From contig CM060704.1 in assembly GCA_030686995.1 (NCBI GenBank), positions 112,958,542 to 113,022,541 on the forward strand: 64,000 bases of DNA. The letters are read 5' to 3'. A model generated the notes under the pieces. That model had not been told where the DNA came from and did no database searches. It was given only the letters and a program-made list of their open reading frames with translations. The translations under genes and the position numbers were made by a program. Positions 23,028-34,518 of this stretch are shown here, one piece after another. Within the stretch, counting starts at the first letter, position 1; the number at the start of each line of letters is the position of its first letter. Source of the DNA: Artemisia argyi. Taxonomy: Eukaryota > Streptophyta > Magnoliopsida > Asterales > Asteraceae.

Positions 23028-23561
23028 ATGTGCGCACCCACTTCTCCTGATTATGTTCCCACTCTACCTAATAACTTCCAAGTCTTACCACCCTCACCCC
23101 AATTCGGATTTGACTTCTTAAATGCCTTAGCTTCTGATGACGAAGAAGAACCATTCGAAGATTTAACCAACAAAGAAGAGAAGGAACCAATGCCAACTAT
23201 TTTTGCGCCAAATACTTCTAATTATTTTGAACAAAATTGGGTTGAGGCAGACTCCGAGGAGGATGATGAGTATGAATATGTACTAGCGCCATTATCACCA
23301 CCACTATCACTTCCCTTTTATGTCCCTACATATGATGAGTTGGATCACTCATTATGGATCGTATCACAACCATCATCGATCCAACAAGAAAGTCAGCATG
23401 GACACTATAACCTCTCAAACTTCATCGACTCGTACCTCCATGACACACTAAACCAAGAAGTTGCCAATCAATCAGAGCTGCTAGGACCTTCCAACCCGCA
23501 ATTGACTAGTGTGATGATACTGGTTATCTTTTGTACTACTAAACTGAATAGACTCAGTTAG
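23028..23561 (+). CDS. acidic Gag-like ORF of the gypsy derivative (177 aa)
   Basis: A clean ATG ORF starts 255 bp after the 5' LTR, the only long frame in the interior. The product is proline-rich at the N-terminus (SPDYVPTLPNNF), then strongly acidic (LASDDEEEPFEDL; EADSEEDDEYEYV), then LPFYVPTYDELDHSLW. There is no zinc knuckle and no recognisable Gag capsid fold. The position suggests a truncated gag, but the sequence alone does not prove it. The last ~25 codons may be non-homologous, because the frame runs into a separate LTR-like segment near 23510. Confidence 0.5.
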   Translation: MCAPTSPDYVPTLPNNFQVLPPSPQFGFDFLNALASDDEEEPFEDLTNKEEKEPMPTIFAPNTSNYFEQNWVEADSEEDDEYEYVLAPLSPPLSLPFYVPTYDELDHSLWIVSQPSSIQQESQHGHYNLSNFIDSYLHDTLNQEVANQSELLGPSNPQLTSVMILVIFCTTKLNRLS

Positions 23562-24451
23562 TAAACTCTGTAGAATCCATGTAATAGCTAGCAGTAGTTG
23601 TAAAACGTTGTAATTACTAAACAGAAAGTATCAGTTAGTAGATTGTGAAGAAACTTGTAATAAGTTTCAATCTTGTAATCAATCAACGTTTTATGAATAA
23701 AACTCTTGCTTTATGCTATCATGTGTTATGATTCAAACCTCCAACGTAATTATTCTATCATTTCCCATCAAAAATCATGCTTATTTCACAACTCTCTACT
23801 CACGACGTATCTTTTATATAATAGAATCATGGCGCCAACGAAGAAAACACAACACCATTATCAAAAACCCTCTTATCATATCTCCCATGTCTTCTTTACC
23901 CAGCTTCATCTCAAACCACTAAAACTCATCAAACCAAAATGAAGAACACAAGTCTCGTTCATCTTTTCACCATCATTATCTTCACAACCGTTGCAACCAC
24001 AAACTCATTAACAGATCTTGATGCACTTTTTCTTTAGTTACACCACAAGCACCCTCATCAGCTTTACAAGATTGAATACCATCTAAAACTCTTAAGAAAC
24101 ACAATACTACGTGACTAAACCGAACATCACATTATCGGTCCTAAATTATACATAGCCTGATCACCTATGTCTACTTTAAGAGGGATCATGTTATGCTGGG
24201 AATAGTCACCTGTATGTTTTATTAGAAACAAACTTCTCACCTATAATCTTAAAACAAATTTCGTGTGAGCATAGGCAATTCATAAGTATTCATACGATAG
24301 AGTTCGAAAATTAATCACTCTTACTCTACCTTTCCCACATAAAAGTAAACCTCATCCTATGCCATACACTGAAACAACGAATCAATGTACATCACTAGCT
24401 ACCTTAGAAACCATTCGCCACAAGAAACCCTATCTTTTCACCGACGTCACT
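23562..24451 (+). other. gypsy interior, non-coding remainder
   Basis: It contains a possible short LTR (23512-23724, with ATGAATAAAACTCTTGCTTT near its end) and, at 23940-24036, a short open frame with a signal-peptide-like start (MKNTSLVHLFTIIIFTTV) ending in a stop after DLDALFL. No polypurine tract is obvious before the 3' LTR. Confidence 0.45.
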
Positions 24452-27400
24452 TCAACCCCTGACATTTTCGGATTACTATTCATTTTTACTATTCACTATT
24501 ACTATTCACTTTTACTATACACTTTCACTATTCACTCCCAAAGTTTTTATTTCATATTCTCATAAGTTAAACTATTTTAATGGTAATCCGAGAGTTTGAC
24601 ACTCGTCGGATCATTTCTGCAAAAATCACGAAACCGTGTCCGAGATTTACTTTTAGGTTTAAACATCATTCCAGCATCCCGATATGTCCATAAAATACTA
24701 TAAACAATAGAAATATGATTTTCTTTCATTTTACGGCAATTCCAAAAGTTTTGGAATTTTACGTTTTCCAGTTCAGCGTTTTACGCGAATTACGCGTTTT
24801 AGACCCGCGTTTCCAGTTTTAACAGCGTTTAAGCAACCCGATAGAACTTGTCACTCATTAAATATGCTAAGATAGGTTATATTAATAAGTTCTAACATTT
24901 TTATAAGTTTCATATTTTTAGAATACCCGATTTTGAGTTTCGTGACTTTACGACTTAATGTTAGCGATTACCGGGACTAAGCGACCTCCGTAAAACAAGA
25001 TAATACCAAAACTATGTACCTAGTTACCCTAACCATCATATGAACGTGTATAGGAAGCTTCACCATGCCTTGGTGGCTTATGATAAGTCTTGATTCATTA
25101 AGATGATCACACTTGTTTATATACCTAGCTAAGTAAACTAAAACTTCATCCTTAAGTCTTGAAAATATCCTAAGTCTTTAACCTCCTCAAGGAAACTTCC
25201 TAACACCTTCCTAGCACCTCCTCAACTCACTATAAAAGCCCTCCCCATCTCTCTTGGTCGTTCATAACCTCACACACACAAACACACTCCTAATTTTCCC
25301 TTTACTTCAAGTTTATTCAAGGAATCAAGTACTATATCTCTAGTAGGGTTTTGATTAATCAAACTACTTCAAATCCTTTGAAACTTTAGGTGATTCTCTT
25401 GAGTTTAGATCCACTCAAGTCACCTAAAACCTCATCACAAATCCTTCAAGAATACAAAGGTGTAGAAGGATTGCCAGAGTGAAGAGAAGTTTGCTTAATC
25501 AAAGTCCTATCCTTAATCCTAGTTTCCTTTCTTTAGAAAGCCAAAAGTTGTAAGAAACCCTAACACACTCTCTTGCTCAATATCGTTTACATACTCCTTA
25601 TACTTCATTTATGCTATATATGGTCTTTATATTGTGTTCATGATGTGTACAAACCCTTAAAACAAGTTAAGAACACTACATGTTAACCTATGTTAAGAAA
25701 TCAAGGAAACTAGTGACTTATATTGAGAACCACGACCAAAATATTATAACCATTATATTAGCCACTTACCTACTGTTAAAGAGGGTTTTAAAAGGAAAAC
25801 ATAGCAATTGGAATCACCTAAAACGAGTACACGAGTCAAAAGATACGGCCAAAAGAAGTTAGCAAAACCAAAACGCCGAAACTGCCCAAACAAGCTGTTA
25901 AGCAGCTGACCTTTTTGAAAGAGGCCCTTCTGCCCTGTTTCATCAACAAGTTAAAACACGAAAGTTGTCCGGAACGACGTTTTCATTCAGAAATGCAAAA
26001 GCTCGAACCCTGAAAAAGCATAACGAGTGATTATTTTCTTCAAATTCTTAACAACCCCTTTTAATACCCAAAGTACCATGTATTGGTTATGGCTAAGTAA
26101 AACCAAGAGGTCTAATGACCTTAAAGCCGAGACCACAGCCATGGATAAGGCCAATGATGAGTCTCAAGACCATGGTAGCCATGACCAAAGTCACGGCAAA
26201 GCCACGGCTAAAGACCATGTAAACTTACCAAGACGAAAACATGAAATAAAGAGTTAATGGTAACATAAACATCCAATTTGGATCTACTCCATCAAAATAA
26301 CCATGAGACTTTACAAGTAATATTCATACTAGACTTAAGAAACTCATTGAAATAACAATCTTCATTTAAAATTAACTTTCCTTAGTTTATTCAATTATTT
26401 GGACATGTAACTTTTCGGATCAAAAACTTATATATTTTTATCAAATACTACAACACTAGGGAGCTTCATGTGAGGGGTTCATTAAAGTAAACCGTCGAGA
26501 TGAGTTGTAGATTTACGATTTAAACTATCCTGGCTCCTCGAACGTTTACTACATGGCCTCTGAATTATGTCGGCCCAAACGGTAGTAAGCGATATACAAA
26601 CTATACATGTTTCATAAACCATTTTTATTCAAAAACTTACACTATACACTAAGTACTACATCATGGACTAAATGCAAGACATATATAGGCAATTCTTCAT
26701 ATTCTTTGATATTACTCCAAACCTAAGTCGCAACATTCTATTATAGGTTGCTCTTAGAGACCTTCGCGATTCGACTACCATTTTCACTACATAACTCACG
26801 GTGAGTTCATTGCCCCACTTTCCATTACTTAATTGTTTTACAAACCCTTGAGGGGAATACGTGCTATTTAAAACCGAACACAATGCTTTGAAATTGTATG
26901 CTACCTGATTGTTTTATTATTACTAAGTACTATCCTTGCTAAATCAAATATCCCTTATTATGAACCATTTAATCACTAGTAATAGTAAGCGCGAGTATTG
27001 TGAATAGGCCTATTGGGATTGACGAATCCCATTAGTATTGACTAAGTTCAAACAAATGCACTATATTTGAGATTTAGGTATGATAGCAAAGTACCTGCCG
27101 GGATAACTCCGCTGATTGATATTGGTACCCGTTAACGTTTTCGTGTCATGAGCTTAGTATAATAATAACTGTTTTGTTTTCCAACCATGAGTATGAGTCT
27201 AATTAACTCATACTACTAACATATTGTGTTCCACTACTTTACAAACTCTATGAATATCACTCAACCTTTGTGTTGACCTCTTAAGCATGTATTTCAGGTC
27301 CATGATGATCAAGGATGGCACGGAGGGGCACGGATATTCAAGAGGGCTATAAATTTTATTATCATTCGAAAACTCATTTAATGTAAATTGTAAACATGGA

Positions 27401-27563
27401 ACCATCTGGGACCTCATTTTGTAATCTCTGATATTTATATAATTTGAATGATAAATCTTTTAAAACGACTCAATTAGAAATCGTTTTCTATTATTATGAC
27501 TGTTATGCCGTCGAGTAACACCAAGTTTGAATTCCGCTGCATCATTGAATTGAGGGTGTTACA
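24452..27563 (+). repeat. gypsy-type 3' LTR
   Basis: This is a close copy of 19675-22773; the TATA box is at 25231-25238. The start coordinate is set by alignment with the 5' LTR start defined by the target duplication (TTAACAATTCAC versus TCAACCCCTGAC) and may be off by several bases. Confidence 0.8.
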
Positions 27564-27568
27564 CTCCA

Positions 27569-28424
27569 CACCTTTCTTCTTAATAGAGTTGCTTGTGGGC
27601 TTTTTAGAAACATGTCTATACTCTTTTGCAGGTTTAAAACCAACTTTCGGACCAACCGGGACACCTTTAGGAGCCTAACTGGGCTTCTTTAAGTTCTTCT
27701 TCACACCCAAACCAGGATTTTTGGGACATTCCTCCTGAATATGACCAAAAAACTTACAACACGCACATCCATGGAGTTTCCACTCATATTCAACACAAAC
27801 AATACACGTATAAAACCTCTCCCCAGAAAGTTTAGGCATATCCAACACAATTGTATCTTTCAACTGGACATCAGCCCAAACTTCAATCATTGCTCTAGCA
27901 TAGCTTGACCTACCCCATGATTGGATGCACATATCGGATGTGTAAGAATCAAGCATCAAAGAAGTACCAAGCTTAGTAGGAATAGCACTCAAACCATCCT
28001 CACTAAATGCAGCCACAGGAACACGATGGAGTTTAACCCACACCGGAACATTACCCGCATCTTCTTTAAATAAGTTCACATCCAGATCCTACTTTGTCAG
28101 AATAAGCGGATTATTACGAATAAACCATGGACCATTTTCAAGCATTGTATCCAAACCATCCATAGAGCTAAACTAGAATGAGAATATCCTGGCAGACGAG
28201 TTAAGCATTGATTTTACCAGTCCATATTTACCCCAAGTGTTCCTAACATAGTTAGCAACAATGGGGTAAGCCACACGCTTTCCCAAAAAGAATCCATATA
28301 TCGTACTAGCAAACCGTGCACTAATAGCTCTAATAGACTCCACCGGAACAACCACATCAACCCCGTTTCCCTCTGAAGTAAATATCATATGATGTATATA
28401 ATGTACCGTATAATGTAGATTCAA
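27569..28424 (-). pseudogene. LINE ORF1 (DUF4283 plus zinc knuckle), N-terminal part
   Basis: On the minus strand, the frame from about 28390 shows GVDVVVPVESIRAISARFAS and FFLGKRVAYPIV of a DUF4283-type LINE ORF1, then VPVWVKLHRVPVAAFSEDG and a CX2CX4HX4C knuckle (C-A-C-C...H...C near 27750), followed by a lysine-rich tail. At least three in-frame stops (near 28173, 28095 and 27675) show decay. The protein would be the RNA-binding nucleocapsid of a LINE. The gypsy element interrupts it at 27568 and the C-terminal part resumes at 19669. Confidence 0.75.
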
Positions 28425-28464
28425 TATTCTTTAAAGATTTAATGAATCAATCTTTGTCATTTAA

Positions 28465-28468
28465 TTTT

Positions 28469-28516
<48 letters not shown>

Positions 28517-29027
28517 TTCACCTTTTCTAAAAAAAGAAAAATAAATATCTCGCAAATCGTTAATCGTTACACGAAAGAATCATACCATCACGACGAGAAT
28601 TAAATCATCTATCTATAGAGAGGCACTTCTATATACTTTCGAGAAACTTTTTTCGACATTTTTTTTTGTAAGTGTTGAAATTGACGTCTGGAGAAATCAC
28701 ATGTGATTTGCTTTTTTCAATTCACATGTGATTTTATGAAATTACATGTGATTTTATGAAATTAAATGTGATTTATGAAATCACACGTGATTTCTTACAT
28801 ACAAATCACATGTGATTTTTCAATATGCAAATTTTAACACCAAAACAAAATTCGAAAAAAAAGGTTCGTCAAAAGGTATATCGAAGTGCCCATCTACTAA
28901 AAGATAAAAAAAATCTCTTCGCTATGGTTTATTTTTCGTCGCTTAACGATTTACCGTTTGTAAGATATTTTATTTTCTAAAAAATGGTGAAAATTAGTTT
29001 TTTTTTAATTATTAATTTTAATAAAAA
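28465..29027. mobile_element. fold-back MITE with palindromic core
   Basis: The outer ~190 bp on each side are imperfect inverted copies. TTTTTATTAAAA, then CTTTCACCTTTTCTAAAAAA..., then an AAATCGTTAA block and GGGCACTTC(G/T)ATATA-type sequence on the left recur inverted on the right. The centre (28685-28825) holds six or so copies of (A)ATCACATGTGAT(T) or variants spaced by TTATGAA. The left arm includes a 42-base poly(A) (28473-28514). Borders are approximate and no TSD could be fixed. Confidence 0.6.
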
Positions 29028-29339
29028 CTGAGAGGCTAAGATTGGTCCATTAGATCTCTCAAGAATATAGGATCTATATTGATCTCAACTCTATACTTTG
29101 GTTGGTTCTGAGAAGTGAGAAGTAGGGCGAAGGTAAAACTAAATACATGGTAGATATTTGGCTTACATTTAAAACTGCAATAAGAATAGTTGAATCTCTA
29201 CACTTACTTTTTGATGATATAGTTAACCCGTGAACTTTTTTATATGGATTATAATTTCTCTATATTTATAGGTGTCCCAAATATTTTGAAAAATATTCCA
29301 CGTATATAAGTGTTTACAATTATTGCAAAGCTAAAAACT

Positions 29340-30690
29340 AAAACGAAAAAAGCCGCTCCTTCTCTCTCTCTCTCTAGCCCTTGGGCGGTTTTTCTAAACA
29401 TGAAACCCTAGATTCGTTTATCAATCTAGGGACCTAATTCTTCCAATTAATCATCATGTTTTAGTAAATCTTGTATAATTCGGTTAGGATTATGCAATAG
29501 AGAGGGCAAATTCTTAAATCCGATTAGGGTTTTTGGTTCGTTGGTGCGGCTTAGCTATCAATGGGGTCTCAAAACTAATTCGGTTTTGATGGTTATGATC
29601 GTGCATGTCTTTGCCGATCTGGTTGATGTTTCAAAGGTCGTTTGGGTTGATCTCTCCATAACAATTGTTAGGGTTTGCATCAGTACCCTTTGAATGGTGG
29701 TGCGGTTCTTGAGGTACCCCGATTTAAGGTTTTTCTTGCCTTGATCCGCTGGGTTTTGATTGATCAAGTTTCTGTGCTTCGTCCAGGTCTGCCTTTGGTT
29801 TCTAGCCATGCATTGTATTCTTGGAGGTCTTATTGGTTATCCTTGGTTGATCCGATGTATTGTGTTGCTGGGTTTTTCTTGGTACACGATTTGCATGGGG
29901 CTAGGTCAGGGTTTGTGGGTGCGTCGCTTGATGTTGGTGCTGCTAGGGTTTCGTTGAATGTTAGGGTTGCCATAATTCCTGTGATGCTGGTCGATTAATA
30001 TGGATTCTTGCTGGATTCATGTTTAATCGTTATTGGGTTTCTTGATCATGGTTGATGTAGCGATTTGGGAGGTCTCTTCATGCTGCGATGTCATGTCGTG
30101 GTTGGGGGTGCAACTATGGTAGTCGCTGGTGGTGATGCATGGTGCGGTTAGGGTGAGTGTTCTCGGTTGGGTGCATTCAAGTCTAGCTGTGATGCATTGT
30201 TGTTTGCCGTTGGGTTGCTTGTTAACTTGACGTTGCTTGTGGTTGATTTAATTTGAGTTCAGCTATTGCCGGAAGCTGTGTGTTTGAAACTGGACCTTTG
30301 GCCATCCGCTGAGTTGGTAGGGCAGTTTGAAGATGCAGTTTTGACGTGTTTTGCTACCATTGTAGCTGGTCGTTGGTGTGCACTCATGGGTCAAGCAATG
30401 AAGACATTGAAGACAGAGTTGTTCACCATGGAAGTGGTTCTTTTAAACCTGGTTCTTACATTTAGATTGTAATTTTGATTGTAATTTGAATGTAATTGGT
30501 AGTTTGTTGCGTTTAATAGCTACGGTTAGTATGCGGTTAGTAGATGTATGTTGCTTAGTTACATAGTTTGAGTCATATCGCCTATGTAATGGGCTGTGGG
30601 CATGGTATGTAAGTCCATGTCAATTGTACTTCAAAGATTTTGGCATAATATATTTTACCGGGTCAAATGACCTTTTACCCAAAAAATCAA
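29340..30690 (+). mobile_element. possible non-autonomous LINE-like segment
   Basis: It starts with a CTCTCTCTCTCT leader and GGGCGG, continues with a GT-rich stretch containing overlapping ORFs of no recognised family, and ends with TTTGGCATAATATATTTTACC followed by A-rich sequence, which from memory resembles plant LINE 3' ends. The base composition differs clearly from its AT-rich neighbours. It could instead be a captured gene fragment. Confidence 0.3.
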
Positions 30691-30948
30691 TTATTGCAAT
30701 GCTACACTTATAAGCGAAGCAAAACAAAATCTTAAAGCCACTCTTACGAGCGTAGGAAAACAAATAACAAAAAAGAATTTTTTGCAAGTTTGCCACACAT
30801 CTAGATGTGGACATTCAAAGAAGGTTTTCACACTTTTAACCATAGACATTTGGATAATATCTCCCTACTTGTATGTAGGAAAATTTGTTACACCCATTAT
30901 TACGAAACATGAGCAATTGTAGACTCATTAAGTTATTGATAGCATATC

Positions 30949-31350
30949 AATACTGATGGTCCAAGCCCATTAATTACACGCTCGGATCAAGCCCATCACC
31001 AAGGCCCAATCAACACTTGATAAAGGCCCAGCTTAAATCCGAGGCCATGTAGGGCCTGGAAAGACCTCTCAGGCCTGCTTGGGTAAGGACAAAGTTACTG
31101 CTCCCCAACTGTCACTAGTGGTTAAGATGTACCGGCTGACATCGCACAGTGGGGACGCACGATAAGCACCACTACGAGCTAAAGGACGAATGACATATGT
31201 CCTTCTTGTCTGCTCTCGGATTATCGACACTTGGCACCCTGGCAGCCGTCGATCACTCCCAAATGGTTTATCTCTAAACCCTACAAGACTCTCTATAAAA
31301 GAAGAGCAACACACAACACCACACAAGTTTTCACATACTTGGGCAAATAC
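30949..31350 (+). repeat. short LTR-like unit with candidate TSD AATAC
   Basis: AATAC precedes TGATGGTCCAAGCCC at 30954 and follows CTTGGGCA at 31345, giving a 392-bp TG..CA unit. Inside is CTCTATAAAAGAAGAG (TATA about 31292) and a CACACAACACCACAC leader. U3 is unusually GC-rich with repeated GGCCC motifs. The stretch after TATA is short for R plus U5, so the true end may be further right (to about 31440) and the TSD fortuitous. Confidence 0.4.
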
Positions 31351-31627
31351 TACCTCACAACAGTGTAGTATACTTCTTGTTTAAGTGTTACCCGAGCTTC
31401 TTGATCTATATCAATCTCATCGGGTCCTTACCATTCAACACGGGAAACCAAACAACAAAACGATTCACATCCCATCTCTAAACCGATGTACATACCGTAC
31501 ATAAACAATTAAACATTTTTAACTATGAACATTTGGCCGTTAAAATGTATACACTTTAACTAGCTTTTTGTAGTGTAAGTACAATAAAAGGGTTCAAGAT
31601 ATGTAAGTCAATCACAAAAATAGAAGG

Positions 31628-31815
31628 GTTTTTTTTTCTTTTTATTTTATTTTATTTTATTTGGAACCACAAATTTTTACCTATCGCCTTATCCCACAAA
31701 TTTATAACATCTATATCTCTTTATATCATAAATTTCTTTAACAAGACTTGAACTCACCAACAATTTGGTTGATGTACATACTCAAACACCACTAGGCCAA
31801 AGGCCTTAGCTAAAC
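31628..31815 (-). mobile_element. tRNA-derived SINE
   Basis: The minus strand has a near-consensus A box TGGCCTAGTGG (31789-31799), a B box GTTCAAGTC (31745-31753) 35-45 bp downstream, and a (AAAAT)n/A tail at 31628-31662. This is a RNA polymerase III-type promoter with a tail, as in plant SINEs. No TSD was identified. Confidence 0.65.
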
Positions 31816-32225
31816 ATGTACTCATAAACTCGCACGAAAGATGTTTTAATCTAACCTTATTCCCATTAAAGTCTACTACGCTGCGTTCTCGAGGGGTTTT
31901 TTTATTAGAAAAAAAACAAAATGACAGGAAATTAGGAAACTGAAAATTTATTGTGTTCTTAAGTTTTTCTTGAGCATAAAGGAAAGAAACAAAAAGGAAA
32001 TGACATAAAAATTCCTAGCATTTTTCACCCAAAATATTTTTCGCCGAAATATGGGCAATGTGGACGGATTTAAAACTACACCCAAACAATAGAGTATATA
32101 ATGACCAATATAACCATCAATATTTGTATGCATCTTACTCATATTAGACTTTTGTGATAAAATGAACATGAAATGTAATTATGTTTCCTTTCGTTTATTT
32201 TCTTGTTAACTCGAGAACACAATTG

Positions 32226-32763
32226 TTTACGTATAGTACGTAAAGCAAGGATTAGGGTAAATTTCTGGTGTGTTCAGTTTCACTTGAGTGGTAAAAACCC
32301 TAAGATAAGAGTGCTTATCTACAACTGGGGTAATGCTCACATACAACTAGGGTTTAGTGTGTGTAAAGTGGAGAAGATGAACATGGTCCTTCTCAAGAAA
32401 ATTCATGTACATTTATTGGGATGTATTTAGGCTTGTGTGAAATCCATGTATGTGATCCAACGGTCTCTGGAGACCCATGTGCAAGTCATCCAATAGATGA
32501 GAAAAAAAGTGACACGTGTCGTGATATTCTTAGATTTTGGTATTATGGGAATCTTCGTACGAGGTACTATCTATGTCATAGCGAAATGCCTGCCACACTA
32601 CCTCTGTACCAATAAGGTGTTCATATGTGGCAATAGTACAATATGTTGTGGGCTCTGGCCTTAGCTAGTAGTTGCCTGGAGATTGGTTCTACATGTAAAA
32701 TATGTTGTGGGCTCTGGCCTTTTAGGCTTGCTACGGTCGTATGGGCTTTAGCTATTGGGCTAA
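32226..32763 (+). repeat. diverged direct repeat, copy 1
   Basis: From TTTACGTATAGTACGTAAAG to GGCTTTAGC(T)ATTGGG it matches 33651-34223 throughout, with frequent substitutions and indels. It includes AATCTTCGTACGAGGTA and GCCTGGAGAT(T/C)GGTTCT blocks. It has no coding capacity and is of no known family. Confidence 0.7.
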
Positions 32764-33650
32764 TACTCTCATACTCTATTAATAGTTTCTTGGCTTGGGT
32801 GCTTCCCTTAATTGTTTTTAAAACGTCAATCTTCTCTCTCCTTCTTGGTTAAAGTGATAATCATTTTGATATTTGAAATTCGCGCGCCTATCTTCTTTGG
32901 CAGCTGCGTAGGTGTCCTTTCAACTACCATCCCCTTTTTTCTCAGGATTTTTGGGTCATCACGTGCCCCATTTTTGATCTAATGAGTGTTGGACATGTTT
33001 TTTTTTACTCCTCATACATTCGAAATTTTTAGGAAAACATTTCCATGGATTTTAGGTTTTAATCCTTGACTTACTCATAAAGAATATTGTGGGTAACTGT
33101 TATTGTGTTCTAAACATGTGGGTGTGGACCATCTTGACCCCTTTCTTGCCTTTCTCACATAATTCGCTCTAGGTAGGCTGCCATCGTTGTTGTAACTTGT
33201 ATGGCGCAGGTTCGTTCTTCTTATGTTAGCTTGGAGGATGAGCACATGATGGGTGGGGTTATGAAGTTGTTGACCAGTGATGTTTGCCTTGAGGTAGCTG
33301 CAGTGACTCATTGAGGACTTTCTTGGAATGACAACATGCTTGGTCCACCCACTTCCTTTATTGTTGCTTGTGAAATAACTTGATGATTGTTTTGGGATAA
33401 GGTTGTACGACCGTCCTCCGTCTAAGTGATATTGACCGTGCTGATGGGGCCCGAGATGCCAAACAAAGGTGGTGGTGGTGTTGATGGGTTTTGCTCATCC
33501 GTCGTGTTTTTAAAATAAACTTTGTATTCATGTTTAAAAGGTGAGATAGAGGTTTGGTTCGTGTTTGCAGCAAAAATGTGAACTTTAGGATCTTCGGTAG
33601 AAACCAATGGCTTTGTTTATGTCATGGTCAAATGGATGGCGCACGCTATA

Positions 33651-34223
33651 TTTACGTATAGTACGTAAAGAAAAGATTTGGGTAAGTTTATGGTGCAAAC
33701 TTATGTTAGTCGTCGTATGTTCGATTTCCCTTGAGTGGTAAGAACATCAAGATAAGAGTGTTTATCTAAAGTTAGGGTAAGATGAACTTGGTCATTCTCA
33801 AGGAAATGCATGTATATTTATATGAAAGCATTTAGGGTTATGTGAGATCTGTGAATGTTATCCAACACTCTTCGGAGAACCCGTGGGAGTCATTACATAG
33901 CGGAGACAAGAATGACACGTGAAGTGATATTCTTGGCTCTTGATATTATGAGAATCTTCGTACGAGGTATTGTCTATATGTCATAACAAAATGTTTGTCG
34001 CACTACGTCTATATCACTGAGGTGTTCACACATGGCAATATTAAATAACGATCTAGGAGGAAAGAATGTTATGTTGGTTATTGCATGGAGATTGGTTCTC
34101 CAAGTGAAGAATGTAGTGGCCTTAGCTAGTAATTGCCTGGAGATCGGTTCTCCAGGTAAACTATGTTACGGGCTTTGCCTTTTAGGCCTGCTATAGCCGT
34201 ATAGGCTTTAGCAATTGGGTTAA
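33651..34223 (+). repeat. diverged direct repeat, copy 2
   Basis: This is the partner of 32226-32763, separated by about 890 bp. They could be old LTRs of an element, or a segmental duplication. No primer site is visible after copy 1. Confidence 0.7.
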
Positions 34224-34471
34224 AAACCCACACGTCATCAACAACCTTCTTTCTTTTCGTTTCATTTCATTTTAACTTGAAAAAATAAAATAAAAAAGAA
34301 ATTTATTTTATTTCCACTAATTTTTTCTTCTCTTCTTTACTCATAATTTCTAACCCTTCCAAAAAAAAAACTCAAAAGCGCAGCGTTAAATTCTCACTCG
34401 TGAGTATCATTTTGCCACAAACCAAATTTGTAATCAGATTAAGTCTCGCTGCTCTTTTATTTACTTGATTT

Positions 34472-34476
<5 letters not shown>

Positions 34477-34517
<41 letters not shown>

Positions 34518-34518
34518 T
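34477..34518. repeat. (TTA)n microsatellite
   Basis: An uninterrupted TTA/ATT array of about 13 units. Confidence 0.95.

Larger units (their letters stand above)
19670..27568 (+). mobile_element. non-autonomous Ty3/gypsy-type LTR retrotransposon, complete, TSD CTCCA
   Basis: The element proper is 19675-27563, with CTCCA at 19670-19674 and 27564-27568. Removing it and one CTCCA restores an open LINE ORF1 frame (G-V-E-P-T-K), which fixes both borders. The LTRs are 19675-22773 and about 24452-27563, each about 3.1 kb and ending in GGTGTTACA. The interior is only about 1.68 kb. The primer site ATTGGTACCAGAGCC directly follows the 5' LTR. No protease, RT, RNase H or integrase is present. LTR length and ends recall Del/Tekay chromoviruses, an inference. 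Confidence 0.85.

Noticed and set aside
28685..28825. CRISPR-like short palindromic repeats
   Set aside because: Repeats are themselves the spacers' near-copies, sit inside a fold-back element, and the genome is a plant's.
29675..29998. 107-codon plus-strand ORF
   Set aside because: It overlaps other open frames in a GT-rich segment, shows no family motif and no codon pattern distinguishing one frame.
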